From Lachnospiraceae bacterium (GTDB lineage: Bacteria; Bacillota_A; Clostridia; Lachnospirales; Lachnospiraceae): a stretch of 64,000 nt of DNA. A program made the position numbers and the translations under genes. The DNA lies in the NCBI GenBank assembly GCA_028694115.1, contig JAQUUB010000018.1, positions 3,510 through 67,509 of the forward strand, read 5' to 3'. Each line of letters opens with the position of its first letter. Positions within the stretch are counted from its first letter, which is position 1. Shown here one piece after another: positions 24,882 to 34,096 of the stretch. The notes below the pieces were generated by a model. That model searched no databases. It saw only the letters and a program-made list of their open reading frames with translations, and was not told the origin of the DNA.

Positions 24882-24910
24882 AGTATAAAAATAATGGCAT
24901 ATCTTGTCAA
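24882..24910 (-). promoter_or_regulatory. Sigma-A promoter of the HD-GYP gene
   Basis: On the - strand TTGACA (24910-24905), 17 bases, TATACT (24887-24882); AAGGAGGG precedes the ATG. Confidence 0.8.
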
Positions 24911-24932
24911 TTAGATTTTCTTATGTACTTCA

Positions 24933-24961
24933 TTGCATAATCATTTAAAAGAACCTATAAT
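24933..24961 (+). promoter_or_regulatory. Sigma-A promoter of the chemoreceptor gene
   Basis: TTGCAT (24933-24938), 17 bases, TATAAT (24956-24961). Chemoreceptors often use a flagellar sigma factor; this one appears to use the housekeeping sigma. Confidence 0.65.
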
Positions 24962-25003
24962 ATAACATAGATAGTCAAAACCACTTATGAGAAGGATACC
25001 TGT

Positions 25004-27061
25004 ATGCGATTTAAAAAAATAGGAACCAGGATGTTGGTATTTATTCTGCCAGTCATTATTCTTGCGTTGGCAGCGCTCACTGCTATTAGTGCAAAATCAA
25101 GTGAGAGCATCATCAACAAACAAATTGCACAACATATGTCATCGGAGCTATTAGCACAAATGAATGGAATTGGACAGTATTTAGAGGTTGTGGAATCAAC
25201 AGCGACAAATGTATCAAGGGTGGTAGGAACAACCTACAAAACAACCGATTTAAGTACATATGAGGCAATGCTGAAACAAATAGTAATGGATAATGACCTG
25301 GTACTTGGCAGTGGAATCTGGTTTGAACCCTACGCATATGACAGCAAAGAAGAGTATGTGGGACCCTATATCTACAAAGATGGAAAAGATACGGTAGTAA
25401 CTTATGATTATAGCAATGCAGAATATGACTATTTTTCACAGGATTATTACACGATGACCAAGGGGGCAACAGCAGCTGTTATTACGGATCCTTATTATGA
25501 TGAGACGTCAGGCTTGATTATGTCTTCCTGTTCTATGCCAATTTATGATAATAATAAAACTTATTTAGGATGTGTTACCGTTGATATTGAATTGACGGCT
25601 ATTCAAAATCTTGTTAACAATATTAAGGTTGGCGAGAATGGTACCGCAATGCTGATTAGTGGTTCTGGCACATATTTAGGTTGTAGTGATGATAAAAAAG
25701 TATCAGAAGCAATGAATATGACAGAAGATTCTAATTCTTCGCTAGCACTTGCAGCAGCTTCTATTTTAAATAATGACAGAGGCATTACGAGTTATGAAGC
25801 GAATCATCAGACCTATAATCTATACTATGATACGTTGAAAAATACAGGCTGGAAGTTGATTATAGAGATGCCACAGGCAGAACTGCATCAACCGGTTCGA
25901 CAATTAATAGACTTGTTGCTTCCAATTTGCTTGATTGCAATTATTCTTTCTGTCATGATTGTGTTGATTCAGGTGCGTTCTATTTCAAAGAATATTAAGA
26001 AAGTACAAACCTTTGCTGGCGCGTTAGCAGAAGGAGATTTCTCGGTAGAACAATTAAAGGTTGAGACAAGGGATGAATTAGGAAACATGGGTCATTCTCT
26101 AAACGAGATGTATGGAAATAATAAGCAGGTGATCCAAAATATTATTACCCATGCAGAAGAGGTAAATATATCAAGTAAAAATTTAAATGAAGCAGCAGAT
26201 AATTTATTGACACAATTTGAAAAAATAGAATCCTATATGACGGATGTAAATGAAGCAATGATGTCTGCAGGTGCAGCAACCGAAGAAGTAAATGCATCTA
26301 CCGAAGAAGTAAAAGCATCGGTTACAGTCTTTACACAGGAGACCGAAATGAGCATGAAGATGACGGAAGAAATTCAGAATCGTGCACAGAAAATTGGCGA
26401 GTCAAGTCAGCAATCTTTTCAACATGCAACACAGCTTTCAGCAGAATATAGCGAAAAATTACAAAAGAGTATGGAACATGCAAAGGTAGTAGATAATATT
26501 GGTACAATGGCAGGAGTGATATCCGAAGTTGCAGAACAAATTAACTTATTATCCCTGAATGCATCCATCGAGGCGGCAAGAGCTGGAGAACAGGGAAAAG
26601 GGTTTGCGGTTGTTGCAATGGAAATAGGTAAGCTTGCAAAAGAAACATCCAATGCGGTAAGTCAGATTCAGGGTACAATTTCTGATGTAGAAGGTGCGTT
26701 CAAGGATATGGCTGAGGAATCTCATTCATTGCTGGGATTTGTTCAACAAACAGTAATGCCAGACTACAATAGCTTTATAGGTGTGGCAGAACAGTATAAG
26801 AGCGATGCGGTTTCCATTGAGAACAATGCAAAGAGAATTTCTGAAATGGCTTTGGGAATTCAGCAAATAATGGATGAAGTAAGTATGGCAATCCAGAATA
26901 TCACAGAATCAACACAAAGTACGGCAGATAACAGCAGCAAAATTATGGATTCTATGAATGGAGTAGCTGAGGTTGTGGATCATGTATCTGAAATGTCAAA
27001 TAAGCAGGCAGTAATTGCAACAAATCTGAATGATGTGGTATGTAGTTTTAAATTGGATTGA
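25004..27061 (+). CDS. Methyl-accepting chemotaxis protein with Cache sensor
   Basis: 685 residues. Membrane segment at about 10-30, an extracellular double-Cache domain at about 35-280 ([50 protein letters not shown]), a second membrane segment at about 290-315, HAMP, then a cytoplasmic MCP signalling hairpin with the conserved tip [26 protein letters not shown]. It relays ligand binding to CheA/CheW, none of which is in the window. dCache domains commonly bind amino acids or organic acids; the ligand here is unknown. sstT is the next gene, so a serine/threonine-type ligand is conceivable but unproven. Confidence 0.92.
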   Translation: MRFKKIGTRMLVFILPVIILALAALTAISAKSSESIINKQIAQHMSSELLAQMNGIGQYLEVVESTATNVSRVVGTTYKTTDLSTYEAMLKQIVMDNDLVLGSGIWFEPYAYDSKEEYVGPYIYKDGKDTVVTYDYSNAEYDYFSQDYYTMTKGATAAVITDPYYDETSGLIMSSCSMPIYDNNKTYLGCVTVDIELTAIQNLVNNIKVGENGTAMLISGSGTYLGCSDDKKVSEAMNMTEDSNSSLALAAASILNNDRGITSYEANHQTYNLYYDTLKNTGWKLIIEMPQAELHQPVRQLIDLLLPICLIAIILSVMIVLIQVRSISKNIKKVQTFAGALAEGDFSVEQLKVETRDELGNMGHSLNEMYGNNKQVIQNIITHAEEVNISSKNLNEAADNLLTQFEKIESYMTDVNEAMMSAGAATEEVNASTEEVKASVTVFTQETEMSMKMTEEIQNRAQKIGESSQQSFQHATQLSAEYSEKLQKSMEHAKVVDNIGTMAGVISEVAEQINLLSLNASIEAARAGEQGKGFAVVAMEIGKLAKETSNAVSQIQGTISDVEGAFKDMAEESHSLLGFVQQTVMPDYNSFIGVAEQYKSDAVSIENNAKRISEMALGIQQIMDEVSMAIQNITESTQSTADNSSKIMDSMNGVAEVVDHVSEMSNKQAVIATNLNDVVCSFKLD

Positions 27062-27073
27062 TAGTTGATTTCA

Positions 27074-27102
27074 TTGACGTCCCTATCAATTATTGTTAAA
27101 AT
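27074..27102 (+). promoter_or_regulatory. Promoter of sstT
   Basis: TTGACG (27074-27079), 17-base spacer, TAAAAT (27097-27102). Confidence 0.6.
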
Positions 27103-27151
27103 AAGAAGCACTCTTTTTGAGTGAAGAATAAACAGGATAAAGGAAAAAATA

Positions 27152-28372
27152 ATGAAAAAAATGATTCAAAAGTGGAATAGTATGAGTTTGATTCTTAGAA
27201 TTCTACTCGGACTTATGATTGGTACAGGATTGGGATTTATGGTACCGGCAGCAACGGAAATAGGGTTCCTTGGAACATTATTTGTTGGAGCATTAAAGGC
27301 AATTGCGCCAATTCTGGTATTTGTGTTGGTTATGAGTTCGCTTGCACAGGCAAAAGAAAAAATGAGTAAAAAATTCACCAAGGTTATTGTGTTATATATG
27401 ATTAGTACTCTGTTAGCATCTTTTGTTGGAGTAATTGCCAGTTTTTTATTTCCAATAACTTTGAAATTGACAGACGCAGTAAATGAGGCCGCTCCAAGTG
27501 GAATTGTTGAGGTTCTGAAAACATTATTAATGAATGTTGTCTCTAACCCGGTTGGTTCGTTAATGAATGCGAACTATGTTGGTATTCTTGCATGGGCAAT
27601 TATGCTTGGTATTGCTTTAAAAGGATCATCTGATCATACCAAAGAGGCACTTGGGGATATTTCCGATGCTGTCTCAAAAGGTGTTAGATGGATTATTAAT
27701 CTTGCACCATTTGGTATTCTTGGATTAGTGTTTCAATCGGTATCAACGAATGGTCTTGATATCTTTAAATCTTATGGAAAATTATTATTGGTATTGGTTG
27801 GATGTATGCTTGCTGTTGCATTGATTGTAGATCCGCTTATTGCAGGAATCTGCCTTCGCAGAAACCCATATCCTCTTGTATTTCGATGCCTGAAGGAAAG
27901 TGGATTAACCGCCTTTTTTACAAGAAGTTCAGCTGCCAATATTCCTATTAACATGACACTTTGTGAAAAACTCGGATTAGACAAGGACATGTATTCTGTA
28001 TCGATTCCACTTGGTGCTACCATTAATATGGATGGGGCAGCAATTACAATCGCAGTTATGACGCTGGCAGCGGCAAATACAATGGGTATTGCAGTAGATA
28101 TTCCAACGGCTTTGATTCTTTGTGTACTTTCAACGATCGCAGCATGTGGGGCTTCGGGTGTAGCTGGTGGTTCATTGTTATTAATACCATTGGCGTGTTC
28201 TCTATTTGGAATCACAAATGATATTGCAATGCAGGTTGTAGGTGTTGGACTCATCATCGGAGTTGTTCAGGATTCTTTTGAAACAGCAATCAATTCCTCA
28301 GGTGATGTTTTGTTTGCGGCAACAGCAGAATTTAGCGAATGGATCAAAGAAGGAAAAGAAGTGAAGTTCTAA
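27152..28372 (+). CDS. sstT: Serine/threonine:Na+ symporter SstT (dicarboxylate/amino acid:cation symporter family)
   Basis: 406 residues with eight or so membrane segments and the two re-entrant-loop signatures of the family: a serine-rich [13 protein letters not shown] stretch ([14 protein letters not shown]) and the [11 protein letters not shown] motif, followed by [11 protein letters not shown]. The N-terminus ([14 protein letters not shown]) and length agree with SstT rather than GltP. It imports serine and threonine with sodium. Base 28373 onward, immediately after the stop, is an unrelated gene fragment. Confidence 0.88.
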   Translation: MKKMIQKWNSMSLILRILLGLMIGTGLGFMVPAATEIGFLGTLFVGALKAIAPILVFVLVMSSLAQAKEKMSKKFTKVIVLYMISTLLASFVGVIASFLFPITLKLTDAVNEAAPSGIVEVLKTLLMNVVSNPVGSLMNANYVGILAWAIMLGIALKGSSDHTKEALGDISDAVSKGVRWIINLAPFGILGLVFQSVSTNGLDIFKSYGKLLLVLVGCMLAVALIVDPLIAGICLRRNPYPLVFRCLKESGLTAFFTRSSAANIPINMTLCEKLGLDKDMYSVSIPLGATINMDGAAITIAVMTLAAANTMGIAVDIPTALILCVLSTIAACGASGVAGGSLLLIPLACSLFGITNDIAMQVVGVGLIIGVVQDSFETAINSSGDVLFAATAEFSEWIKEGKEVKF

Positions 28373-29267
28373 TTTTTCATCTTTTGAAGGTGTAATTAAA
28401 ACATTGGAAGGTGAATTTGAGGATTTTTTAAATATAGAAAATATGGAACCAAGTGATCAGAAGAATAATTTTAAGGATTTCCAGGATATTAAGTATAATT
28501 TCTTTTTCAACCATGAAGCAGAAAAGTCATATAAAGACGAATTTTCCATTATAAAAGAAAAATATAATCATCGTATTACTAATTTTTTTCATAAAATACA
28601 ACAACCAACCTGCTTTGTTAGAGCAATAAAGGATAATTCTGAGATAGAATTTATAAAACAAAATCGAAATAGAATTATAAATATAGTTAAAAAAAATAAT
28701 GAAAATAATATCATTGTATTTATTGCATTAAAATCTATGAAAGCTGATATTGATTTTCCTGTGTATTATGTGGATTTAATAAATTACAGTACTGCATCAA
28801 GATTAGATTTGAGAAATCTATTTGATAGTAATCATAAATTAATTGAATTCTTAACGTCATTGGTAAATGAATCTAAAAATAATAGAAATTTGATATTTGA
28901 CTTAAAGAAAGAAGTCAGGTACTTAGATGTATATAAACAACGCTACGATTCATTGATTAAAGTTTTAAATTTTGATATTAAAAAAATAAATATACAAAAT
29001 AATGTGGTTATATATGGTGTTGGGAATGTTGGAAAAGTGTTTTACAATAAAATTAAGGATTATTATAAGGTGATATATTTTATAGATAAATATAGTGATG
29101 ATGAAATGTATGACAATATTAAAATTTTAACTCTAGATAATTGTAATATTCTTGAAAACTGTACAATCATTGTAACAGCTACATATTATTTTGATGAGAT
29201 TAAAGTAAGCTTATTACAAAAATTAAATAATGAGATTGCTATTAAGTCTTTAAATGAATATTTTTAA
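28373..29267 (+). pseudogene. 5'-truncated DUF1796 (papain-like cysteine peptidase) family gene
   Basis: The frame is open from the first base after the sstT stop codon and the codons before any start already read as family sequence (FSSFEGVIKTLEGEFEDFL). The rest (NFFFNHE, YNHRITNFFHKIQQPTCFVRA) matches the middle of DUF1796 proteins, so the usual N-terminus with the S-x-G-x-x-C catalytic cysteine is missing. The C-terminal ~90 residues form a nucleotide-binding-like segment (VVIYGVGNVGKVFYNKI, YFIDKYS) as found in surface-glycan enzymes. Very AT-rich compared with neighbours, suggesting transfer. A TTG at 28404 or ATG at 28443 could still start a 280-residue product, but no good binding site is seen. 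Family assignment is by eye. Confidence 0.55.
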
Positions 29268-29295
29268 AGAGTGTGAAAGTGTTCAGGGTGAGTGT

Positions 29296-29347
29296 AAAAG
29301 CTGATGTAAGAAAACTTTAAAAAAGTTTAATCATCGGCTTTTCTTTT
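29296..29347 (+). terminator. Rho-independent terminator
   Basis: AAAAGCTGATG pairs with CATCGGCTTTT (one G-U), followed by CTTTTG. Confidence 0.65.
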
Positions 29348-29467
29348 GTATAAAATTCCGTAGATTATATGTAGATAAATTTAAGAATACTATTAAAAAA
29401 AATAGGGTTATGTTATAATGTCAATAAATACAAGCTGATTGATAGTTATGATGGAGATAAAATTAGT

Positions 29468-29490
29468 GTATGCAAAAGCATGCAGATAGG
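29468..29490 (+). repeat. Module D hairpin-ribosome binding site cassette
   Basis: GTATGC-AAAA-GCATGC followed by AGATAGG, seven bases before ATG 29498. Same layout as the copies at 17291 and 50572. Confidence 0.55.
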
Positions 29491-29497
29491 TATCTAT

Positions 29498-29821
29498 ATG
29501 GAATTTTATAAAAGATTATATTTAGGTGATGGAACCAAAAAACATCGATGGAAATATATCTGGAAATTAAAACATCATGCAGGACTATTGGATATCTATG
29601 TGATTACATTGTCCAAGAACAAGGGTGAATTATTAGAAATTTACCATAATGCTGTTCTTATGCAAGAGTTTTATAAGCAGTATCCTCCGTTTGTAGTTGG
29701 AATTGCAAAGGGAAAGGATGAAGCAACTTTACTTGTTTCAGAAATTATTCAGGATGTATATTTAAAAACAGGTAATTATGATATAAAGACGTATCTATTA
29801 GAAAAACAGAAAGGAAAATAG
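29498..29821 (+). CDS. Conserved hypothetical protein upstream of DUF2953-gerW
   Basis: 107 residues from ATG 29498, which has AGATAGG seven bases upstream; an ATG at 29480 lies inside the module D hairpin and is less likely. Soluble, basic, with MEFYKRLYLGDGTKKHRWKYIWKLKHHAGLLDIYVITLS at the front split by conserved aromatic residues; no known domain recognised. One base separates its stop from the DUF2953 start, so it is part of the same operon as gerW. Confidence 0.7.
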   Translation: MEFYKRLYLGDGTKKHRWKYIWKLKHHAGLLDIYVITLSKNKGELLEIYHNAVLMQEFYKQYPPFVVGIAKGKDEATLLVSEIIQDVYLKTGNYDIKTYLLEKQKGK

Positions 29822-29822
29822 T

Positions 29823-30794
29823 ATGCTTCCTATTTTATTTACCATACTAAAGATCATAGGTTTCCTTCTTTTGATCCTGCTCTGTCTGTTTCTCTTTTTA
29901 TTACTTAGTATTTTGTTTGTTCCAGTCAGATACAAGGCAATTGGAGAAAAGAAAGACGATATTTTTGTACATGTAAGGGCTAGCTGGTTTCTGCATCTTT
30001 TCACTTTTATTATTGATTTTGAAGATTCCAAATTATCTTATGGAGTTCGTTTATTTGGAATCAGGTTAAGAAGATTTGATTCTGATTATGAAAAGAAAGA
30101 GAAACCAAAGAAGCAAGATAAGAATCAAAAAAGTAAATTAAATAAAACAAATATTGAATCAGATAAAGAATTTGATAGTCAACCAAATCTAGAATTAAAT
30201 AAAGAGACAATCGTAAAAACAAAAGAAAATAAGGAAGATATCGATAAAAATATAATTGATAAACCACAGGAATTTATAACTAGGAAGAAACCTACCGTAG
30301 AAAAAGAGAAGGAGTTTGATGATCTTTCCTTCTTTCAAAAATGGAAACGGTTCTTTTTATCACTTATTAAAAAATTAATTAATATTAAGTACACATTAAA
30401 AAACATCTATGATAAAATAATAGAAATAAGAGATAATTTTACATTTTACCGGGATTTGATTTTGCTTGAACGCACGAAACAGCTTTATACGGATGTGTTG
30501 AAACAGGTTGGTCGTTTACTACGTCATATCAGACCACGAAAAGTGAGGATGCATATCACCTTGGGGATGGGGGATCCTGCGTCAACAGGAGAAGCAATTG
30601 CTGCCTTTAGTATTATTTATCCTTTTATTGGGAAAAGTATTACCTTGACACCGAGGTTTGATGAGGAGATTCTAGAAGGCGATTTCTATTTTAGAGGATA
30701 TTCACAAGTATTTGTATTATTACATGTAGTATCAAAAGTATATTTTAATAAAGAACTTAGGAATTTTATGAAAGTTTTGAGAAAGGAAGCATAA
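29823..30794 (+). CDS. DUF2953 domain-containing membrane protein (YtfI-like)
   Basis: 323 residues: N-terminal membrane helix (FTILKIIGFLLLILLCLFLFLLL), a short conserved segment (VPVRYKAIGEK, VRASWFLHLF), a Lys/Glu/Asn-rich variable linker of about 100 residues, and the DUF2953 C-terminal part (RTKQLYTDVLKQVGRLLRHIRPRK, LGMGDPASTGEAIA, ITLTPRFDEEILEG). It precedes gerW by three bases, as ytfI precedes ytfJ in Bacillus; function probably in sporulation but not known in detail. Confidence 0.8.
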   Translation: MLPILFTILKIIGFLLLILLCLFLFLLLSILFVPVRYKAIGEKKDDIFVHVRASWFLHLFTFIIDFEDSKLSYGVRLFGIRLRRFDSDYEKKEKPKKQDKNQKSKLNKTNIESDKEFDSQPNLELNKETIVKTKENKEDIDKNIIDKPQEFITRKKPTVEKEKEFDDLSFFQKWKRFFLSLIKKLINIKYTLKNIYDKIIEIRDNFTFYRDLILLERTKQLYTDVLKQVGRLLRHIRPRKVRMHITLGMGDPASTGEAIAAFSIIYPFIGKSITLTPRFDEEILEGDFYFRGYSQVFVLLHVVSKVYFNKELRNFMKVLRKEA

Positions 30795-30797
30795 AAT

Positions 30798-31190
30798 ATG
30801 GCAGAGAATAATTTTAATGGGGTAATTGATTCCTTGATTAAGGGCATGGATGGATTTATGAGTACGAAAACAGTAGTGGGAGAGGCAACAAAAGTTGGAG
30901 ATACCATTATTTTACCACTTGTTGATGTATCTTTTGGCGTAGGAGCTGGTGCTGCATCAGGGGATAAGAAAAATAACGGATGTGGTGGAATTGCCGGTAA
31001 AATGACACCAAGCGCAGTTCTGGTCATTCAGAATGGTTCTACGAAATTAGTAAATGTAAAGAACCAGGATAGTATGACAAAGATTCTTGATATGATCCCT
31101 GATATTATTAATAAATTTACAACGCCAAAAAATAATGGGAAGGTTTCGGATGAAGATGCAGTAGTATTAGCTTTTCCAGATGATAAGTAA
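30798..31190 (+). CDS. gerW: GerW family sporulation protein (YtfJ)
   Basis: 130 residues, full length for the family. Conserved segments IDSLIKGMDGFMSTKTVVGEATKVGDTII split over the first 45 residues, then LPLVDVSFGVGAGA, a Gly/Lys/Asn-rich loop, CGGIAGKMTPSAVLVIQNG and a C-terminal region with IPDIINKF. In Bacillus subtilis GerW is a spore protein needed for some germinant responses. Presence implies a spore former. A terminator follows. Confidence 0.88.
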   Translation: MAENNFNGVIDSLIKGMDGFMSTKTVVGEATKVGDTIILPLVDVSFGVGAGAASGDKKNNGCGGIAGKMTPSAVLVIQNGSTKLVNVKNQDSMTKILDMIPDIINKFTTPKNNGKVSDEDAVVLAFPDDK

Positions 31191-31198
31191 GGATTATG

Positions 31199-31230
31199 GA
31201 CACCGAAAAAATGTCGGTGTCTTTCACTTT
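31199..31230 (+). terminator. Rho-independent terminator after gerW
   Basis: GACACCGA (31199-31206) pairs with TCGGTGTC (31214-31221), followed by TTTCACTTTATTT. Confidence 0.75.
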
Positions 31231-31280
31231 ATTTAGACAATTGCATATAGTAATTATAAGAAAAGCAGGATGTGGTATGT

Positions 31281-31424
31281 ATGAAATGTAGAAAACAAGT
31301 GGGTCTTTATTCGCTATTCTTTGCTTCCGGTATGCTTTTTATGATTTTTGTGCCAAATAATTTCTGCGGGATTATAATATGTAGTGTATTCATTGTTTTT
31401 GGATATAATTTATATTGCAGCTAG
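31281..31424 (+). CDS. Small two-span membrane protein, hypothetical
   Basis: 47 codons: MKCRKQVG start, a hydrophobic span (LYSLFFASGMLFMIFV), a short turn (PNNFCG) and a second span (IIICSVFIVFGY) ending NLYCS. AAGCAGGA lies about ten bases upstream. Similar miniature two-span proteins are common in clostridia and go unannotated. Four cysteines are notable for the size. Function unknown; real coding status is likely but not certain. Confidence 0.5.
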   Translation: MKCRKQVGLYSLFFASGMLFMIFVPNNFCGIIICSVFIVFGYNLYCS

Positions 31425-31474
31425 AAGCTGATTGACATAGTGTGCATTGTTGGATGAATAGAAAAGAAGACAAT

Positions 31475-31505
31475 AAAAAACCAAGTGACTGATCACTTGG
31501 TTTTT
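31475..31505. terminator. Bidirectional terminator between small membrane gene and rpmB
   Basis: AAAAAACCAAGTGA pairs with TCACTTGGTTTTT; symmetrical with T-runs on both strands, serving the + strand small gene and rpmB on the - strand. Confidence 0.85.
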
Positions 31506-31515
31506 GAATTCATTC

Positions 31516-31701
31516 CTATGCTCTTTCTACTTTACCGGAACGTAAGCAACTAGCACATACATAGATTCTTCTTGAAGCACCGTTAACTTTACATTTTACT
31601 TTTTTAATATTTGATTTCCAGATTCTATTTGATCTTCTATGGGAATGGCTGACGTTGTTTCCGAAGTGAACGCCTTTACCACAAATATCACATTTTGCCA
31701 T
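31516..31701 (-). CDS. rpmB: 50S ribosomal protein L28
   Basis: 61 residues, normal for Firmicutes. C+ (zinc) form with CDICGKG at the N-terminus and CASC near the end; SHSHRRSNRIWKSNIKKVK is the family core. AAGGAGG precedes the ATG. It is divergent from asp23-fakA, the usual arrangement in Firmicutes (rpmB next to yloU/yloV). Confidence 0.96.
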   Translation of the reverse strand: MAKCDICGKGVHFGNNVSHSHRRSNRIWKSNIKKVKCKVNGASRRIYVCASCLRSGKVERA

Positions 31702-31756
31702 GATTGCACCTCCTTAAAAATCATAATAAGTCTATTGCTAGACTCGCAACATATGT

Positions 31757-31785
31757 ATTCTATCAGATAGTAAATGGAATTGCAA
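31757..31785 (-). promoter_or_regulatory. Promoter of rpmB
   Basis: On the - strand TTGCAA (31785-31780), 17 bases, TAGAAT (31762-31757). Confidence 0.6.
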
Positions 31786-31873
31786 GTACAAAATTTATAT
31801 TTTTATATTCCATTCTTTTCATAAAACAGTTATAATAGAAAATAATTATGAGTTATGAACGGAGGTTGTTAAT

Positions 31874-32230
31874 ATGAAAGGTCGAATGAATACCAATATG
31901 GGCAGTATCGTTATTGATCCAGAAGTAATTGCTCAGTATGCAGGTTCCGAAGCGATGGAGTGCTTTGGCATTGTTGGAATGGCTGCAATTAGTATGAAAG
32001 ACGGTTTAGTGAAGTTATTAAAAAAAGAAAGTGTTACCCGCGGGATTAATGTTACCGTAGTAGATAATAAATTGAATTTGGATTTTCATGTAATTGTTGC
32101 TTATGGAGTAAGTATTCTTGCGGTATCAGATAACTTAATGAGTAATGTAAAATATAAAGTGGAAGAGTTTACAGGTCTTACAATAGAAAAAATAAATATC
32201 TTTGTTGAAGGCGTACGTGTGATCGACTAA
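31874..32230 (+). CDS. Asp23/Gls24 family envelope stress response protein (YloU)
   Basis: 118 residues of the Asp23 family: MGSIVIDPEVIAQYAG near the start, CFGIVGMA, VTVVDNKLNLDFHVIVAYGVSI and VKYKVEEFTGLTIEKINIFVEGVRV. Members associate with the membrane or with envelope-stress responses; precise function is unknown. CGGAGG stands ahead of the ATG and the fakA-like gene follows 22 bases later. A TATAAT at 31831-31836 may be its -10. Confidence 0.9.
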   Translation: MKGRMNTNMGSIVIDPEVIAQYAGSEAMECFGIVGMAAISMKDGLVKLLKKESVTRGINVTVVDNKLNLDFHVIVAYGVSILAVSDNLMSNVKYKVEEFTGLTIEKINIFVEGVRVID

Positions 32231-32252
32231 CCATAAAGGAGGATTTAGAAAC

Positions 32253-33911
32253 GTGACTACACAAACACTAAATGCCAAGACGATTGCAAAGATGTTTTTG
32301 GCTGGTGCAAATAATTTAAATGCAAAAAAAGAATGGATTAATGAATTAAATGTTTTCCCGGTTCCAGATGGTGATACCGGTACAAATATGACTTTGACAA
32401 TTATGTCAGCCTCTAAAGAGGTTTTGAATTTAGATGAGAATTTAGATATGCAATCTCTTTGCAAAGCAATTTCTTCAGGTTCCCTTAGAGGTGCAAGAGG
32501 TAATTCTGGGGTTATTTTATCTCAGTTACTGCGAGGATTCACAAAAGTAATTAAAGAGAATGAAGAAATTGATGCGATTATTTTGGCACAGGCTTTTAAT
32601 AAAGCAGTTGAAACAGCATATAAAGCAGTTATGAAGCCAAAAGAAGGAACCATCTTAACGGTAGCCAGAGGAGCAGCGGAAAAGGCATCGGAATTATGCG
32701 AAGAATCAGAGGATTTAGAAAGCTTCTTAGGTGGTGTGATAGAACATGCAGAATATGTATTGAGTCAGACGCCAGAAATGCTGCCCGTATTGAAACAGGC
32801 TGGAGTTGTAGATTCTGGCGGACAGGGATTACTAGAAGTTTTAAAGGGAGCATATGACTGCCTTTTAGGAAAAGAAATCGAGTTCACATTGGGTGAAACA
32901 GTCAAGTCAGGTCAGGTTGACAAAGACGCTATTGAAGAGGCAGAAATCAAATTTGGATACTGCACAGAGTTTATTATTCTTCTTGATAAGGTTTTTAATT
33001 CTAAAAATGAAATCGATTTTAAGTCATTCCTTGAATCGATTGGTGATTCCATTGTTTGTGTTGCAGATGATGATATTGTAAAAGTACATGTTCATACAAA
33101 TGACCCAGGTTTAGCGATTCAAAGAGGTCTTAAATTTGGTCAGTTAACGAGTATGAAAATTGACAATATGAGAGAAGAGCACAATGAAAGAATCGCCATG
33201 AATGAAACGAAGGCTGCTAGCCAGGCAACGGAAGAAGCAAAAGAGCCACCAAAACCTTATGGATTTATTTCCGTTTCTGTTGGAGAAGGACTTGATGAAA
33301 TATTTAGAGGATTAGGCGTTGATTACATTATTGAAGGTGGTCAGACAATGAATCCTAGTACCGAAGATATGCTCAATGCAATCGAAAAGGTAAATGCAGA
33401 AACCATTTATATTTTACCAAATAATAAAAATATTATCTTAGCAGCGAATCAGGCACAGGCACTTACAGAAGATAAAAAAGTCATTGTGGTTCCTACCAAG
33501 ACTGTTCCGCAGGGAATTACTGCGTTAATTACATTTGCACCAGAAAATTCAGCGGATGAGAATGAAGCTGTTATGACAGAGGAAATTAACAGGGTAAAAA
33601 CAGGTCAGGTAACTTATGCGGTCAGAGATACGGTGATTGATGATAAAGAAATTAAGCAAGGTAATATTATGGGAATCGGAGATCATACGATTTTATCAGT
33701 TGGCAGTGTTGTAGAGGATACGGCAAAAGATATGATCGCACAGATGGTAGAGGATGATTCTGAATTAATTAGTATTTATTTTGGAAGTGAAGTAGATGAA
33801 GAAATAGCTACTGAATTTGCAAGCGAAATAGAAAGTTTATACCCTAATTTTGATGTAGAAGTAAACTTTGGTGGACAGCCAATTTATTATTATATTATTT
33901 CCGTGGAATAG
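32253..33911 (+). CDS. DAK2 domain fatty acid kinase-like protein (YloV/FakA)
   Basis: 552 residues. N-terminal DAK2/DhaL domain with the metal-ATP motif NVFPVPDGDTGTNM and GSLRGARGNSGVILSQ, a middle domain ending CVADDDIVKVHVHTNDPG, and a C-terminal DegV-like/DAK1-like part (TMNPSTEDMLNAIE, ILPNNKNIILAA). FakA phosphorylates fatty acids held by a FakB (DegV family) protein, feeding phospholipid synthesis. Translation starts at GTG 32253 with AAAGGAGG nine bases upstream. No fakB is visible in the window. Confidence 0.9.
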   Translation: MTTQTLNAKTIAKMFLAGANNLNAKKEWINELNVFPVPDGDTGTNMTLTIMSASKEVLNLDENLDMQSLCKAISSGSLRGARGNSGVILSQLLRGFTKVIKENEEIDAIILAQAFNKAVETAYKAVMKPKEGTILTVARGAAEKASELCEESEDLESFLGGVIEHAEYVLSQTPEMLPVLKQAGVVDSGGQGLLEVLKGAYDCLLGKEIEFTLGETVKSGQVDKDAIEEAEIKFGYCTEFIILLDKVFNSKNEIDFKSFLESIGDSIVCVADDDIVKVHVHTNDPGLAIQRGLKFGQLTSMKIDNMREEHNERIAMNETKAASQATEEAKEPPKPYGFISVSVGEGLDEIFRGLGVDYIIEGGQTMNPSTEDMLNAIEKVNAETIYILPNNKNIILAANQAQALTEDKKVIVVPTKTVPQGITALITFAPENSADENEAVMTEEINRVKTGQVTYAVRDTVIDDKEIKQGNIMGIGDHTILSVGSVVEDTAKDMIAQMVEDDSELISIYFGSEVDEEIATEFASEIESLYPNFDVEVNFGGQPIYYYIISVE

Positions 33912-33912
33912 A

Positions 33913-33996
33913 GCGTGAAAAGATATACTAGCGCATGAAAGAACCATGCTAAGTATATCTAAGTTTCACGCTGAAGAAGCCGCAAGCGCCTTCTTC
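33913..33996 (+). repeat. Palindromic repeat, modules A + B
   Basis: Module A: GCGTGAAA (33913-33920) and TTTCACGC (33964-33971) around an inner stem AGATATACT/AGTATATCT and GCATG/CATGC. Module B: GAAGAAG-CCGCAAGCG-CCTTCTTC (33973-33996). About 90% identical by eye to 50397-50480. The location three bases after the fakA-like stop suggests use as a terminator-like or mRNA 3'-end structure. Confidence 0.7.
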
Positions 33997-34042
33997 TCTC
34001 TGATTACTTGTACCGTTTGCAGTGGCATGTTTGGTAATGTTA

Positions 34043-34070
34043 TTGTTGATGCTACTTGTAGTGGTATACT
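34043..34070 (+). promoter_or_regulatory. Promoter of recG
   Basis: TTGTTG (34043-34048), 16 bases, TATACT (34065-34070), 27 bases before the recG ATG. Confidence 0.5.
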
Positions 34071-34096
34071 TAATTATTTAACGTTGGAGATTTAGA

